Shown one piece after another: positions 33,528-41,654 of a stretch of 64,000 nt of DNA. Position 1 is the stretch's first letter, and each line of letters begins with the position of its first letter. The position numbers were made by a program, and so were the translations under genes. The stretch comes from Nocardia bovistercoris. Lineage in GTDB: Bacteria; Actinomycetota; Actinomycetes; Mycobacteriales; Mycobacteriaceae. Below the pieces are notes generated by a model. It was not told the origin of the DNA, did not search any database, and saw only the letters and a program-made list of their open reading frames with translations. The stretch lies in contig NZ_JADMLG010000013.1 of the NCBI RefSeq assembly GCF_015674855.1, positions 127,327 to 191,326 of the forward strand. The letters run 5' to 3'.

Positions 33528-33746
33528 TCATTCGTCGTCGGAAAACTCCTCGGTGAACTCCTCCACCGGTTCCGCGGCGCACGATCGCGGCAGCCGGATC
33601 GCGCGGCGGGCGGGCAGTCCGGCGCCCATGATCAACCGACGCTCGGTCTGGACGGCCGGGCGCCCGCGGCGCTTACCCGGTGTGCGAGGGGCAGGGCCGA
33701 CGCCGACGGCGATAACGCGGTCGGCGGGTCCCATGACGGCTTTCAT
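33528..33746 (-). pseudogene. Truncated, decayed copy of the crtI 5' end (72-codon ORF)
   Basis: ATG 33746 overlaps the idsA2 stop (ATGA) and has AGGAGG six bases upstream, so it is probably still translated. The first 17 residues, MKAVMGPADRVIAVGVG, match the CrtI start MKTVAGPTEHVVVVGAG; the first 57 bases agree at 40 positions (70%). Beyond that the sequence loses the dinucleotide-binding fold and ends EFTEEFSDDE. The simplest reading is a duplication of the idsA2-crtI junction followed by decay, with the strong start kept. It could also have become a small coupled peptide. Confidence 0.6.
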
Positions 33747-34921
33747 GCGATCCTCCTGGTCGCGGCCGCTGCCATCGCGCGCAATGTCGCTTTCGCGGTG
33801 GCAGTGGCCGAACTGGTTTCCAATGCGGCTAGGCCGCGTTCGGTGAGATCGGCGATGCGGTGTTCCACATCGTCGACGGCGCCGAGGTCGGTGAGCACGG
33901 CGCGTAGGCGTTCTACCTCGTCGGCATCCAGGTCGGTGCCGAGGCTGGTGCGCAGCAGTTTCGCCGCGTGCGGGTCGGTGGCGTCGGCGCGGCGCAGCGC
34001 CTCGGCCAGCAGGACGGTGCGCTTGCCCTCGCGCAGATCGTCACCCGACGGTTTGCCGGTGATCTCGGGATCACCGAATACGCCGAGCAGGTCGTCGCGC
34101 AACTGGAAGGCGATGCCGATATCGGTGCCGTACTCCCGGTAGGCCGCCACGAGTTCGGCGTCGGCGTCGGCGATGGCGGCGCCGAGATGCAGCGGGCGTT
34201 CGACGGTGTAGGCGGCGGTCTTGTAGCGGTTGATGCGCAGCGCCGCCGCCACCGATTCGTCGCCGCCCGCGTGCCCGGTGATGTCGAGCAGCTGGCCGCC
34301 GAGCACCTCGGTGCGCATATTCGCCCACACCGGGGCGAAGCGGGCGATGGCGGCGGTGTCGAGTCCCGAGGCGTGCACCATGTCGTCGGCCCAGGCCAGG
34401 GCCAGATCGCCGATGAGGATGGCGACGCTGGCGCCGAACTGCGCCGCGTCGCCCGCCCAGCCGCGATCGCGGTGGCGCTGCTCGAAGTCGACGTGCACGG
34501 TGGGGAAGCGGCGGCGGGTGCGCGAGGAATCGATGATGTCGTCGTGGATCAGCGCGCACGCCTGCACCAGTTCGAGCGCCGCGCACGCGCGCGCCACCGC
34601 GTCGCCCTGCGCGCCGCCGGGTTCGCCGCCCGCGCCCTGCCAGCCGATCCACGCGAACGCGGGCCTCGTCCGTTTGCCGCCGCGCAGCACGAACAGCCGC
34701 AGCGCCTCGGCGGCCTCGACGAAGATCGGCCCGAGCTCGCCCACCGCGGCCTCGCGCGCGACGAAGAAATCGTCGAGCGCGGATTCGATGACGGCGACGA
34801 ATTCCGGGGACGCGAGTTTCGCGGGCACGACCGGGGTCGCCGAACCTGCCCCTGCGGTGTCGACGGTTCCGTTGGTAACCGCCGACGGGGCGCGCGTCGG
34901 GGTGCCGGGTCCGGCGGACAG
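33743..34921 (-). CDS. idsA2: Polyprenyl (geranylgeranyl-type) diphosphate synthase
   Basis: The roughly 390-residue enzyme shows GGKRTRPAFAW, the first Asp-rich motif HDDIID, and the second motif FQLRDDLLGVFGD followed by GKPSGDDLREGKRT, all typical of trans-prenyl synthases and close to Rv2173 (IdsA2). It would supply geranylgeranyl diphosphate to CrtB. The start is uncertain: CTG 34921 has GGAGG five bases upstream, while GTG 34828 gives a length more like Rv2173 but lacks a ribosome binding site. The stop overlaps the crtI-like fragment (ATGA). First gene of the idsA2-crtI-mptA-crtB transcription unit. Confidence 0.9.
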   Translation of the reverse strand: MSAGPGTPTRAPSAVTNGTVDTAGAGSATPVVPAKLASPEFVAVIESALDDFFVAREAAVGELGPIFVEAAEALRLFVLRGGKRTRPAFAWIGWQGAGGEPGGAQGDAVARACAALELVQACALIHDDIIDSSRTRRRFPTVHVDFEQRHRDRGWAGDAAQFGASVAILIGDLALAWADDMVHASGLDTAAIARFAPVWANMRTEVLGGQLLDITGHAGGDESVAAALRINRYKTAAYTVERPLHLGAAIADADAELVAAYREYGTDIGIAFQLRDDLLGVFGDPEITGKPSGDDLREGKRTVLLAEALRRADATDPHAAKLLRTSLGTDLDADEVERLRAVLTDLGAVDDVEHRIADLTERGLAALETSSATATAKATLRAMAAAATRRIA

Positions 34922-35181
34922 GGGAACCTCCAGGTGGTTCGGTGCTGGTGCGCCCGGTGAGCGCGGTGTGCGGCGATCGGTTTCGTCGTGCTCGCCACGG
35001 GCCCGTCGAAGCGCGCGCCGATACCTCGACCGAGGTCGATAACGGTGCGTGCTGAGCGGGCCGCCGCGAGGATACTGCCCAGTTGTCCACGATACGCGGG
35101 CCCGCGTAGGCGCCCGCGATGCGGTCCCCGTTCCGCGTCGTGGCCCGCGACGTGGCGGGCCGACACGCCGGACCCGGCCTC

Positions 35182-35187
35182 TACACT
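35182..35187 (+). promoter_or_regulatory. -10 box (TACACT) for leaderless metF-like gene
   Basis: TACACT, six bases, then GTG 35194. It is a textbook actinomycete leaderless arrangement. A TATCCT on the opposite strand near 35070 may serve idsA2. Confidence 0.6.
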
Positions 35188-35193
35188 GGGGCG

Positions 35194-36162
35194 GTGACTT
35201 TCGATTCCGCGCCGTTGCCGGACGTCTCCGCGACCCCATCGGTCGTGTCGCGTCTGCGCTCGTATTCCGGTCCGGCGGTACCGTTTTCGGTCGAGTTCAA
35301 CCCCCCGCGCGACGCGGCGGGCGAGGCTCGGCTGTGGCGGGCGGTGCGCGAGTTCGAATGCATGCGCCCCGCGTTCGCGTCGATGACCTACGGTGCGGGC
35401 GGAAGCACCAAGGACCGCACCGTGCGGGTCACCGGCGACCTCGCACGTGAGACCACATTGTTACCGGTGGCGCATCTGACGGCGGTCGGGCACAGCGTCG
35501 CGGAGCTGCGGTCGCTGGTCGGGGCGTACGCGGACTGCGGGATACGCAACATCCTGGTCCTGCGTGGCGACCCGCCCGGCGATCCGCTCGGCGCGTGGCA
35601 CAAGCATCCCGAAGGGGTGGAGTACGCCGAGGAACTGGTGCGGATCGTGCGCGGCCTCGGCGATTTCCACGTTGGCGTCGCCTCGTTCCCGCAGGGCCAT
35701 CACCGCTCGCCCGACCTGGAACACGACACCCGCTACCTGGCCGCCAAACTCCGCGCGGGCGCGGAGTACTCGATCACGCAGATGTTCTTCGACGTGGAGC
35801 ACTACCTGCGTCTGCGCGACCGGATGGCGGCATTCGACCCGGTCGAGAGCGTCAAGCCGATCATCCCGGAACTCATGCCGATCACCTCGCTGCGCACGGT
35901 GGCGCGGGCCGAGGAACTGTGCGGGCGCCCGCTGCCCGATCCGGTGCTGCGGCGGTTGCGGCAGGCCGCGGGCGACGGCCCCGAGGAGAATCGGGCCGCG
36001 GTGCGCGCCGTCGGTATCGATATCGCGACCGAGATGGGGCAGCGCCTGATCGAGGAGGGCGCGCCGTGCCTGCACTTCATCACCCTGAACTTCGCCAAGG
36101 CGACCAGCGAGGTGCTCACCAACCTGGGATACGGGGTCACCGCCACCCCGATCAGCGCCTGA
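35194..36162 (+). CDS. metF: Methylenetetrahydrofolate reductase family protein (Rv2172c-like)
   Basis: The 322-residue protein has the MetF TIM-barrel pattern: VPFSVEFNPPRD (catalytic Glu in SVEF, about residue 30), FASMTYGAGGSTKDRT, HLTAVGHS, ILVLRGDPPGDP, YSITQMFFDVEHY and PIIPELMPI. It would reduce 5,10-methylene-THF to 5-methyl-THF for methionine synthesis. It belongs to the actinobacterial branch of Rv2172c rather than to enterobacterial MetF. It is divergent from idsA2 and converges with the large transporter operon, whose predicted sulfur control makes the neighbourhood notable. Confidence 0.9.
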   Translation: MTFDSAPLPDVSATPSVVSRLRSYSGPAVPFSVEFNPPRDAAGEARLWRAVREFECMRPAFASMTYGAGGSTKDRTVRVTGDLARETTLLPVAHLTAVGHSVAELRSLVGAYADCGIRNILVLRGDPPGDPLGAWHKHPEGVEYAEELVRIVRGLGDFHVGVASFPQGHHRSPDLEHDTRYLAAKLRAGAEYSITQMFFDVEHYLRLRDRMAAFDPVESVKPIIPELMPITSLRTVARAEELCGRPLPDPVLRRLRQAAGDGPEENRAAVRAVGIDIATEMGQRLIEEGAPCLHFITLNFAKATSEVLTNLGYGVTATPISA

Positions 36163-36408
36163 ATGCGCGGGTGCTGAGCCTACGCAAGCTCCGGTTCGTC
36201 ACGATTCAGGAATTCAGGGCGTTTCCGAACAGCCGGTGTGGCTGAGCCCGGTGTGGCCGAACTCGTGGCGGCGCGGGCGCATGGTGCGGCCGAACGCGGC
36301 GTTCGAGAAGTCGGGATTTCCGGCCCGCGTGGCGCCTCCGAGCATGGCGAAAGTCGGAAGTCAGCGGCGGGTGGCGCGTGCGCGGCATGTGATCGGTCGT
36401 GTGTCCGT

Positions 36409-36444
36409 GGTCCCCGGCGGGCGGCCCGCCGCCCGCCGCGGACC
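36409..36444. terminator. Terminator hairpin at the end of the transporter/oxidoreductase operon
   Basis: Stem of 9 bp (36416-36424 / 36429-36437) extended by 5 bp (36409-36413 / 36440-36444) across a 2-nt internal loop, four bases after the stop of the monooxygenase gene. Since metF converges it may work on both strands. The rest of the 285-bp gap shows nothing else. Confidence 0.7.
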
Positions 36445-36447
36445 GGG

Positions 36448-37593
36448 TCAGGCGGCGCGTGCGGTGCGCAGGCCCCACGCTTCGGCGAGCAGTCGGTAGG
36501 ACTCCAGACGGTCGGCGTGGTCGTGGGTGATGGTGGTCACCAGCACCTCGTCGGCGTCGGTGACCCGCTGCAGTGCCGAGAGCCGTTCCACGACTGTGGC
36601 CGGTGCGCCGACGAACTGGGTGTCGAGCCGGTCCTGGATCAGACCCCGCTGCTCGGGGGTGAGCGGCGGGACCGAGTTCGGCGCCGGGTATTCGGTCGCG
36701 CCGCCACCGCCGCGGATGCTGTGCACCCAGTGCCCGTAGCCCTCGGCGTGCGCGCGTGCGGTCGCGTCGTCGGCGGCGACCACCGCGTCGGCCGAGATCA
36801 CCACGTACGGTTCGGCGAGGAAGCGGGACGGGCGGAACGCCGCGCGGTAGGCGTCGACCGCGTCCAGCGAACTGCCCGGCGCGACGTGGTAGGCGGCGGC
36901 GAAGGGCAGTCCGAGCCTGCCCGCCAGCGCCGCGCTCTCCCCGCCGGAACTGCCGAACAACCACACTTCGACCTGCGCGCCCTCACCGGGGACCGCGTGC
37001 AATGCGGTGCCGTCGGCGGTGGTGAAGGTGCCATCGAGCAGCGCGATCACCTCGGCGACCTGGTCGGCGAAAGGCGGCGCCTTCGCGCCTTCCGGGATCA
37101 GCGCGTCGAGCGCGGCCACGAAGCGGCTCGCGTCGGCGAGGCGGCTCGGGTCGAACGGCGGCGGCACGACCACACCGTCGCGGACGATGTTCTCGGTGCG
37201 GACCGGCGGCCGCGCTCGATCGGACGCGGGCGCCTTCAGCGTGTTCAGTTGCGCGCGCCGATGCGCCGAACGCCCGAGTCCGAGATCGAGTCGGCCTGGA
37301 TGGAAGGCGTCGATGGTGCCGAACGCCTCGACGATCGCGGCCGAGGTGTGGAACCCGGCCTGCACGGCCGCCGAACCCACCCGTATCCGCTTCGTCGCCG
37401 CGGCGACCTGCCCGATCAGCGTGATCGTCGAGGAACTGGCGACCGCGACGAAATGGTGTTCGGCCAGCCAGTACCGGTGGTAGCCCCAGTCCTCCGCGTG
37501 CCGCGCCAGGTCGACGGAGTTGCGCAGCGCCTGCCTCGGATTCGACCCCGCGCTGACCGGCGCGAGATCCAGGATCGATAGTGGCACGCTCAT
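36448..37593 (-). CDS. LLM class flavin-dependent monooxygenase (luciferase-like)
   Basis: The 381-residue protein matches the alkanal-monooxygenase-like LLM branch: LSILDLAPVSAGSNPRQALRNSVDLARHAEDWGYHRYWLAEHH at the N-terminus, then VGSAAVQAGFHTSAAIVEAFGTIDAFHPGRLDLGLGRS. These FMNH2-dependent enzymes oxidise many substrates, among them sulfonates and thioethers. In this operon an organosulfur substrate is a fair inference, not shown by the sequence. Its ATG 37593 overlaps the DUF1684 stop (ATGA). It is the last gene before the terminator. Confidence 0.9.
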   Translation of the reverse strand: MSVPLSILDLAPVSAGSNPRQALRNSVDLARHAEDWGYHRYWLAEHHFVAVASSSTITLIGQVAAATKRIRVGSAAVQAGFHTSAAIVEAFGTIDAFHPGRLDLGLGRSAHRRAQLNTLKAPASDRARPPVRTENIVRDGVVVPPPFDPSRLADASRFVAALDALIPEGAKAPPFADQVAEVIALLDGTFTTADGTALHAVPGEGAQVEVWLFGSSGGESAALAGRLGLPFAAAYHVAPGSSLDAVDAYRAAFRPSRFLAEPYVVISADAVVAADDATARAHAEGYGHWVHSIRGGGGATEYPAPNSVPPLTPEQRGLIQDRLDTQFVGAPATVVERLSALQRVTDADEVLVTTITHDHADRLESYRLLAEAWGLRTARAA

Positions 37594-38399
37594 GAGCGAC
37601 CGCCGAGCAGCGCCGGATCCTGTTCGCCCGCTTCGATGGCGATGCGCAACCGGTTCTGTTCCGGCGCGATCGGGCAGGTCGCGTAATCGGTGAACGCGCA
37701 CGGCAGATTCACCGCCCGGTTGAAGTCGAGCACCACGGCGCCGTCGTCCTCGACCGCGCCGACGGTGAGCGCGCGCGCCGCGGGATAGGTGGTGACCCCG
37801 CTGGTCGCGTCGGTGAACAGCACCCGCAGATCGTCCGGCGTGCCGAACGCGACGAACCGCTCGGTCACCGAGTTCACCGTGAACTCGATGACGCCGACCG
37901 CGCGGTGATGGTGTTCGAGCCCGTCCACGACCGCGCCGGTGGTGACGGTCCGAGCTTCCTCGAACGCCTCGAAACGGCCCGTGACCACCCAGCGCGGATC
38001 GGGCGAGTAGGCGGGGACGCCCGTGAACTCGCGCAGGTTCGCGGCCGCCGGATCGTGGACGCGCACCGCGTAACGCCCGGTGCGCCGGATCACCTCCAGC
38101 ACCCTGCCCTCGTGACGCACGTGTAATCCCGGCGCGCCCTCCGCGGGTAGCAGGATCTGCACACCGGCGATCCGCGTGCCGTCGAACTCCAGCCGGTCCG
38201 CGGGCTGTGCGGTGATGAACACCTTGTGATCGGTCACCCACCAGGTGCCGGGCAGACCGGGCACGCGATCGGGACTGTCGGTGAGCCAGTGCAGTCCGGT
38301 CAGCGAGAGGAAACCGAGGGGATCGCGCAACGCCTCCTCGCGATCCCGATGCCATTGCGCCCATTCGGTCTCGAAATGCGGTGCGGTGGTAGTGGTCAT
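37590..38399 (-). CDS. DUF1684 domain-containing protein
   Basis: The 269-residue soluble protein opens with WAQWHRDREEALRDPLGFLSLTGLHWL, the characteristic start of DUF1684, and has the C-terminal NLPCAFTDYATCPIAPEQNRLRIAIEAGE segment, where the conserved NPPC...TCPLPP-type motif is recognisable. The family has no settled function; it is beta-rich and often found with oxidoreductases. It is coupled to the LLM enzyme by ATGA overlap, suggesting action on the same substrate or cofactor. Confidence 0.88.
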   Translation of the reverse strand: MTTTTAPHFETEWAQWHRDREEALRDPLGFLSLTGLHWLTDSPDRVPGLPGTWWVTDHKVFITAQPADRLEFDGTRIAGVQILLPAEGAPGLHVRHEGRVLEVIRRTGRYAVRVHDPAAANLREFTGVPAYSPDPRWVVTGRFEAFEEARTVTTGAVVDGLEHHHRAVGVIEFTVNSVTERFVAFGTPDDLRVLFTDATSGVTTYPAARALTVGAVEDDGAVVLDFNRAVNLPCAFTDYATCPIAPEQNRLRIAIEAGEQDPALLGGRS

Positions 38400-38487
38400 G
38401 ACGCTCTGGCTCCTTCGTCAACAGTGGGGGACTCGACGGCGGACCGCGCGGACGCGCGGTGGTGTGTCGGCTGTGTCGGCTCCGGCA

Positions 38488-38778
38488 TCAGAGCGGTCCG
38501 TTCCACTCGATGAGGCGGGCCGCCAACGGGCCCGCGCCGCCCGCGAGGTCGGGGGCGAACGGTGCGGTGGGATACCAGTGGAATTCGGCGCGCTCCACCC
38601 GGGCCGTGCAGCGCCGCAGCAGGTTGCGTAGCCACGCCGCCGGACCGACCGCTCGGGAGCTGTCGGCAGTGAGCGGTGCCGCATCGGGCCAGTCGGGGCT
38701 TGTGATCGAGCCGAGTGCGCGGGCCACGTGTTCGGCGTGCACACCGGGTGTACTGCGCCTCGTGGCGGAATCATGCAT
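38488..38778 (-). CDS. Small hypothetical protein of the operon
   Basis: A 96-residue soluble protein with a helical middle (AAWLRNLLRRCTARVERAEFHWY) and a C-terminal RLIEWNGPL. ATG 38778 has AAAGGGG about nine bases upstream. It starts within the end of the 36-codon ORF above it and lies 88 bp before the DUF1684 gene. I do not recognise the family. Conserved spacing in a tight operon supports a real gene. Confidence 0.6.
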   Translation of the reverse strand: MHDSATRRSTPGVHAEHVARALGSITSPDWPDAAPLTADSSRAVGPAAWLRNLLRRCTARVERAEFHWYPTAPFAPDLAGGAGPLAARLIEWNGPL

Positions 38779-38881
38779 CGGAGTAACCCCTTTCGTGAGG
38801 CACAGGTCGATCTGGAGTCGTGCCGTCCATTTCTCGGACCGACAGGTGCCCGAGGGCGGCGAGGACAGCGGGAGCGTTCAT
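38771..38881 (-). CDS. 36-aa coupled small ORF
   Basis: ATG 38881 overlaps the stop of the ABC ATPase gene (ATGA) and has GAAGGGAG about six bases upstream; the frame ends at 38771, overlapping the next start by eight bases. The peptide begins MNAPAVLAALGHLSVREMDG. It fills an otherwise empty 99-bp gap and keeps the overlap chain unbroken. Too short to be certain. Confidence 0.42.
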   Translation of the reverse strand: MNAPAVLAALGHLSVREMDGTTPDRPVPHERGYSDA

Positions 38882-40779
38882 CGGGTCGCTCCCTTCGGGG
38901 TGGGGATGGCGGCGAGCAGTTCGCGGGTGTAGGCGTGTTCGGGGGTTTCGAAAATGGCCGCGGTGGTTCCGTATTCGACTATTCGGCCGTGGCGCATGAC
39001 GGCGACTCGGTCGCTGATGCGGCGGACCACCGCCAGGTCGTGGGAGATGAACAGGTAGCTCAGGTCGAGTTCGGTCTGGAGTCGGTCGAGCAGGTCGAGG
39101 ATCTGGGCTTGGACCGAGGCGTCGAGTGCCGAGACCGGCTCGTCCAGGACCAGCAGGTCCGGTCGCAGGGCGAGGGCGCGGGCGATGGCGACGCGTTGGC
39201 GTTGGCCGCCGGACAGTTCGGCGGGGCGGCGGCGGGCGAACCGCTGCGGGAGCGCGACCTGGTCGAGCAATGCGTCGACGCGTTCGCGGCGTTCGGCGGC
39301 GGTGCCGATGCCGTAGGCGCGCAACGGTTCCGCCACGATCCGCTCGACCCGCCAGCGCGGATCCAGTGAGGCGTAGGGGTTCTGGTAGACGATCTGGAAA
39401 CGTCGGCGCAGCGCGCGCAGTCGGGCGCCGCGCACACCGTGCACGGGTTGCCCGTCGAAGGTGACGGCGCCACCGTCGGGTTCGGTGAGGCGCACCGCGA
39501 TGCGCGCGGTGGTCGACTTGCCCGACCCGGATTCGCCGACCAGCGAAAGGGTTTCGCCGCGTGCGAGGTCGAAGCCGACGTCCGCGACCGCGGTGATCGC
39601 GTCGCCGCCGCGCACCCGGAACCGTTTGCGCACGCCGGTCAGCGACAGCAGCGGCGGGCCGTCCTTGCCGCGCGCGGGCCGGAAGCCGTCGAAGGGCGCG
39701 AGGCTGGGGGAGGCGGCGAGCAGTTTCCTGGTGTAGGGGTGGCGCGGTTGCGCGAGCACCGTCGAGGTCGGTCCCGATTCCACGATCTCGCCGCCGTCGA
39801 GGACAACGACCCGGTCGGCGCGTTCGGCGGCGATCGCCAGATCGTGGGTGATCAGCAGGACGGCGGTGCCGCGCGCCGCGGTCTGCTCGGCGAGGCGGTC
39901 CAGGACTCGGCGCGCCACCGTGGCGTCGAGCGCGCTGGTCGGTTCGTCCGCGATCACCAGATCCGGTTCGGCGATCAGTGCGGCCGCGATGAGCACCCGC
40001 TGCCGCTGCCCGCCGGACAGCTCGTGCGGGTATTGCGCGGCCCGCAGTTCGGGACGGTCGAGTCCGGCGTCGGCGAGCAGTCGCACCGCCCGCTCGCGCG
40101 CACTACGCCGGTCCGCGAGCCCGTGCACCCGCAGCGTCTCGGCGACCTGGTCCCCGACCCGGCGCACCGGGTTGAGCGACGATCCAGGATCCTGCGGAAC
40201 GAATCCGACACGCGCCCCGCGCAGCGGCCGCACCGCCCGCTCGTCGGCGATATCGACGGCCCGACCGTCGAACTCCACAGCTCCGCCGACGATCTCGCCC
40301 GCCGCCCCGAGCAGCCCGATGATCGAATGCGCGAGCGTGGACTTCCCCGACCCGGATTCCCCCACCAGCGCGACCACTTCCCCGCGCGCGATATCGAGCG
40401 AGACACCGGCCAGCACCGGCGTCTCCTCCTCGACGCCGCGATACCGAACCCGCAACTCCCGCACCCGCAACAGCGGCCGCGATCCGATGCCGACGCCATC
40501 GGTGAACCTGTCGGCGTCGGTTCGGTGGTGCGCTCGCGCCTCCTGCGGCGATCGTGAATATCGCGGCGACGGTTCGCCGGGGCCGTCGGCGGACGTGTCG
40601 TCGTCGATCCGGAGGTGCTGTCGATGCGCACCTTCATGCGATGAATGTGCCTGTTCCGCAGGTGATTCAGCGGCGATGCCCGCGGCGACGGGCTTCGGTG
40701 TGTGTCGCGACGAGCGCGGCGGCGCGGTGTGTGATTCGGTGGCGGTGTCGGCGTTCGCACCGGGGGATGGGCGGGTCAT
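38878..40779 (-). CDS. Peptide/nickel-type ABC transporter, fused double ATPase (DppD-DppF-like)
   Basis: A 633-residue protein with two ABC domains: Walker A GESGSGKST at 140-148 and 415-423, signature LSGGQRQR at 254 and 522, and the oligopeptide-transporter C-terminal tags (HPYTRKLLAA, HAYTRELLAAIP). It energises the permeases encoded just upstream. Residues 1-102 are an unusual polar, probably disordered extension rich in Ala, Ser, His, Pro and Asp with no family counterpart. ATG 40779 has AGGAAGGAG upstream and overlaps the permease stop (ATGA), so the extension is probably translated. Confidence 0.93.
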   Translation of the reverse strand: MTRPSPGANADTATESHTAPPRSSRHTPKPVAAGIAAESPAEQAHSSHEGAHRQHLRIDDDTSADGPGEPSPRYSRSPQEARAHHRTDADRFTDGVGIGSRPLLRVRELRVRYRGVEEETPVLAGVSLDIARGEVVALVGESGSGKSTLAHSIIGLLGAAGEIVGGAVEFDGRAVDIADERAVRPLRGARVGFVPQDPGSSLNPVRRVGDQVAETLRVHGLADRRSARERAVRLLADAGLDRPELRAAQYPHELSGGQRQRVLIAAALIAEPDLVIADEPTSALDATVARRVLDRLAEQTAARGTAVLLITHDLAIAAERADRVVVLDGGEIVESGPTSTVLAQPRHPYTRKLLAASPSLAPFDGFRPARGKDGPPLLSLTGVRKRFRVRGGDAITAVADVGFDLARGETLSLVGESGSGKSTTARIAVRLTEPDGGAVTFDGQPVHGVRGARLRALRRRFQIVYQNPYASLDPRWRVERIVAEPLRAYGIGTAAERRERVDALLDQVALPQRFARRRPAELSGGQRQRVAIARALALRPDLLVLDEPVSALDASVQAQILDLLDRLQTELDLSYLFISHDLAVVRRISDRVAVMRHGRIVEYGTTAAIFETPEHAYTRELLAAIPTPKGATR

Positions 40780-41654
40780 TCGACGCTCCTTCCTACGGCG
40801 CGGCCGAGGCGTTGGGTGGCCAGGACGACGGCGATGATCACCAGGCCGGGCATGGTGGTGAGCCACCAGGCCGTGGCGAGGTAGTTGCGCCCCTCGGCGA
40901 TCAGCGAACCCCACTCGGGGGTGGGGGGTTTCGCGCCGTAGCCGAGGAAGCTGAGGGCGGAGACGGCTAGTACGGCCATGCCGAATTCGACGGCGGCCAG
41001 CGCGACCACGGGCTGATACGAATTGGGCAGTATGTGTCGGGTCAGCACGGCGTACCAGCGCACCCCGCTCGCGTGCGCGGCCTCCACGTAGGCCGCCTCG
41101 CGCACCCGAAGCACTTCCGAGCGCATGACCCTGGCGAAGTTGGCGACCAGGGAGACGCCGACCGCGATCGCCACATTGCGGGTGCCGAAGCCGAGCGCGG
41201 TGACCAGCGCCAGCGACAGCAGCAGCGACGGGATGGACAGCATGACGTCGACCACGCGCATGACGGCGCTGTCGATGACGCCGCCCGCCGCGCCCGCGAG
41301 CAGTCCGAGCATGGTGCCCGCGATCAGCGCGATGCCGACGGCGGTCAGTGTCGCGGTGAGCGAGAGGCTCGCGCCGTGCACCATCCTGGTGTAGAGGTCG
41401 CGGCCGATGTTGTCGGTCCCGAACCAGTGTTCGGCGCTCGGGCCGCGCAACTTCTGTGACGGCGTCCCGGCCAGCGGGTCGCCGCTCGCGAAGACCGACG
41501 GCAGCAGCGCCCAGCCGACGGCGAGCAGCGCCACCGCGCCGGAGGCGACGAGTCCGGCGTTGTCGAGCAGCGCCCGCCACCGTGCGGGGCGGCGCGGCGC
41601 GGTGCGGTCGCGGGTGTCCTTCTCCTCGGCGCGCACACCGATGACGTCAACCAC
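40776..41654 (-). CDS. Peptide-type ABC transporter permease (DppC-like)
   Basis: The 292-residue permease has an N-terminal OppC-type segment with the HWFGTDNIGRDLYTRMVHGA motif (about 75-95), six membrane helices, and the EAA loop EAAYVEAAHASGVRWYAVLTRHILPNS (about 183-210) that docks the ATPase. The GTG start at 41654 lies inside the end of the DppB-like gene (8-bp overlap). Confidence 0.93.
   Translation of the reverse strand: MVDVIGVRAEEKDTRDRTAPRRPARWRALLDNAGLVASGAVALLAVGWALLPSVFASGDPLAGTPSQKLRGPSAEHWFGTDNIGRDLYTRMVHGASLSLTATLTAVGIALIAGTMLGLLAGAAGGVIDSAVMRVVDVMLSIPSLLLSLALVTALGFGTRNVAIAVGVSLVANFARVMRSEVLRVREAAYVEAAHASGVRWYAVLTRHILPNSYQPVVALAAVEFGMAVLAVSALSFLGYGAKPPTPEWGSLIAEGRNYLATAWWLTTMPGLVIIAVVLATQRLGRAVGRSVE

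Noticed and set aside
38878..41580. 900-codon minus-strand frame suggesting a permease-ATPase fusion
   Set aside because: Upstream of ATG 40779 the sequence is the permease in a different frame; the permease has its own clear protein and stop at 40776.
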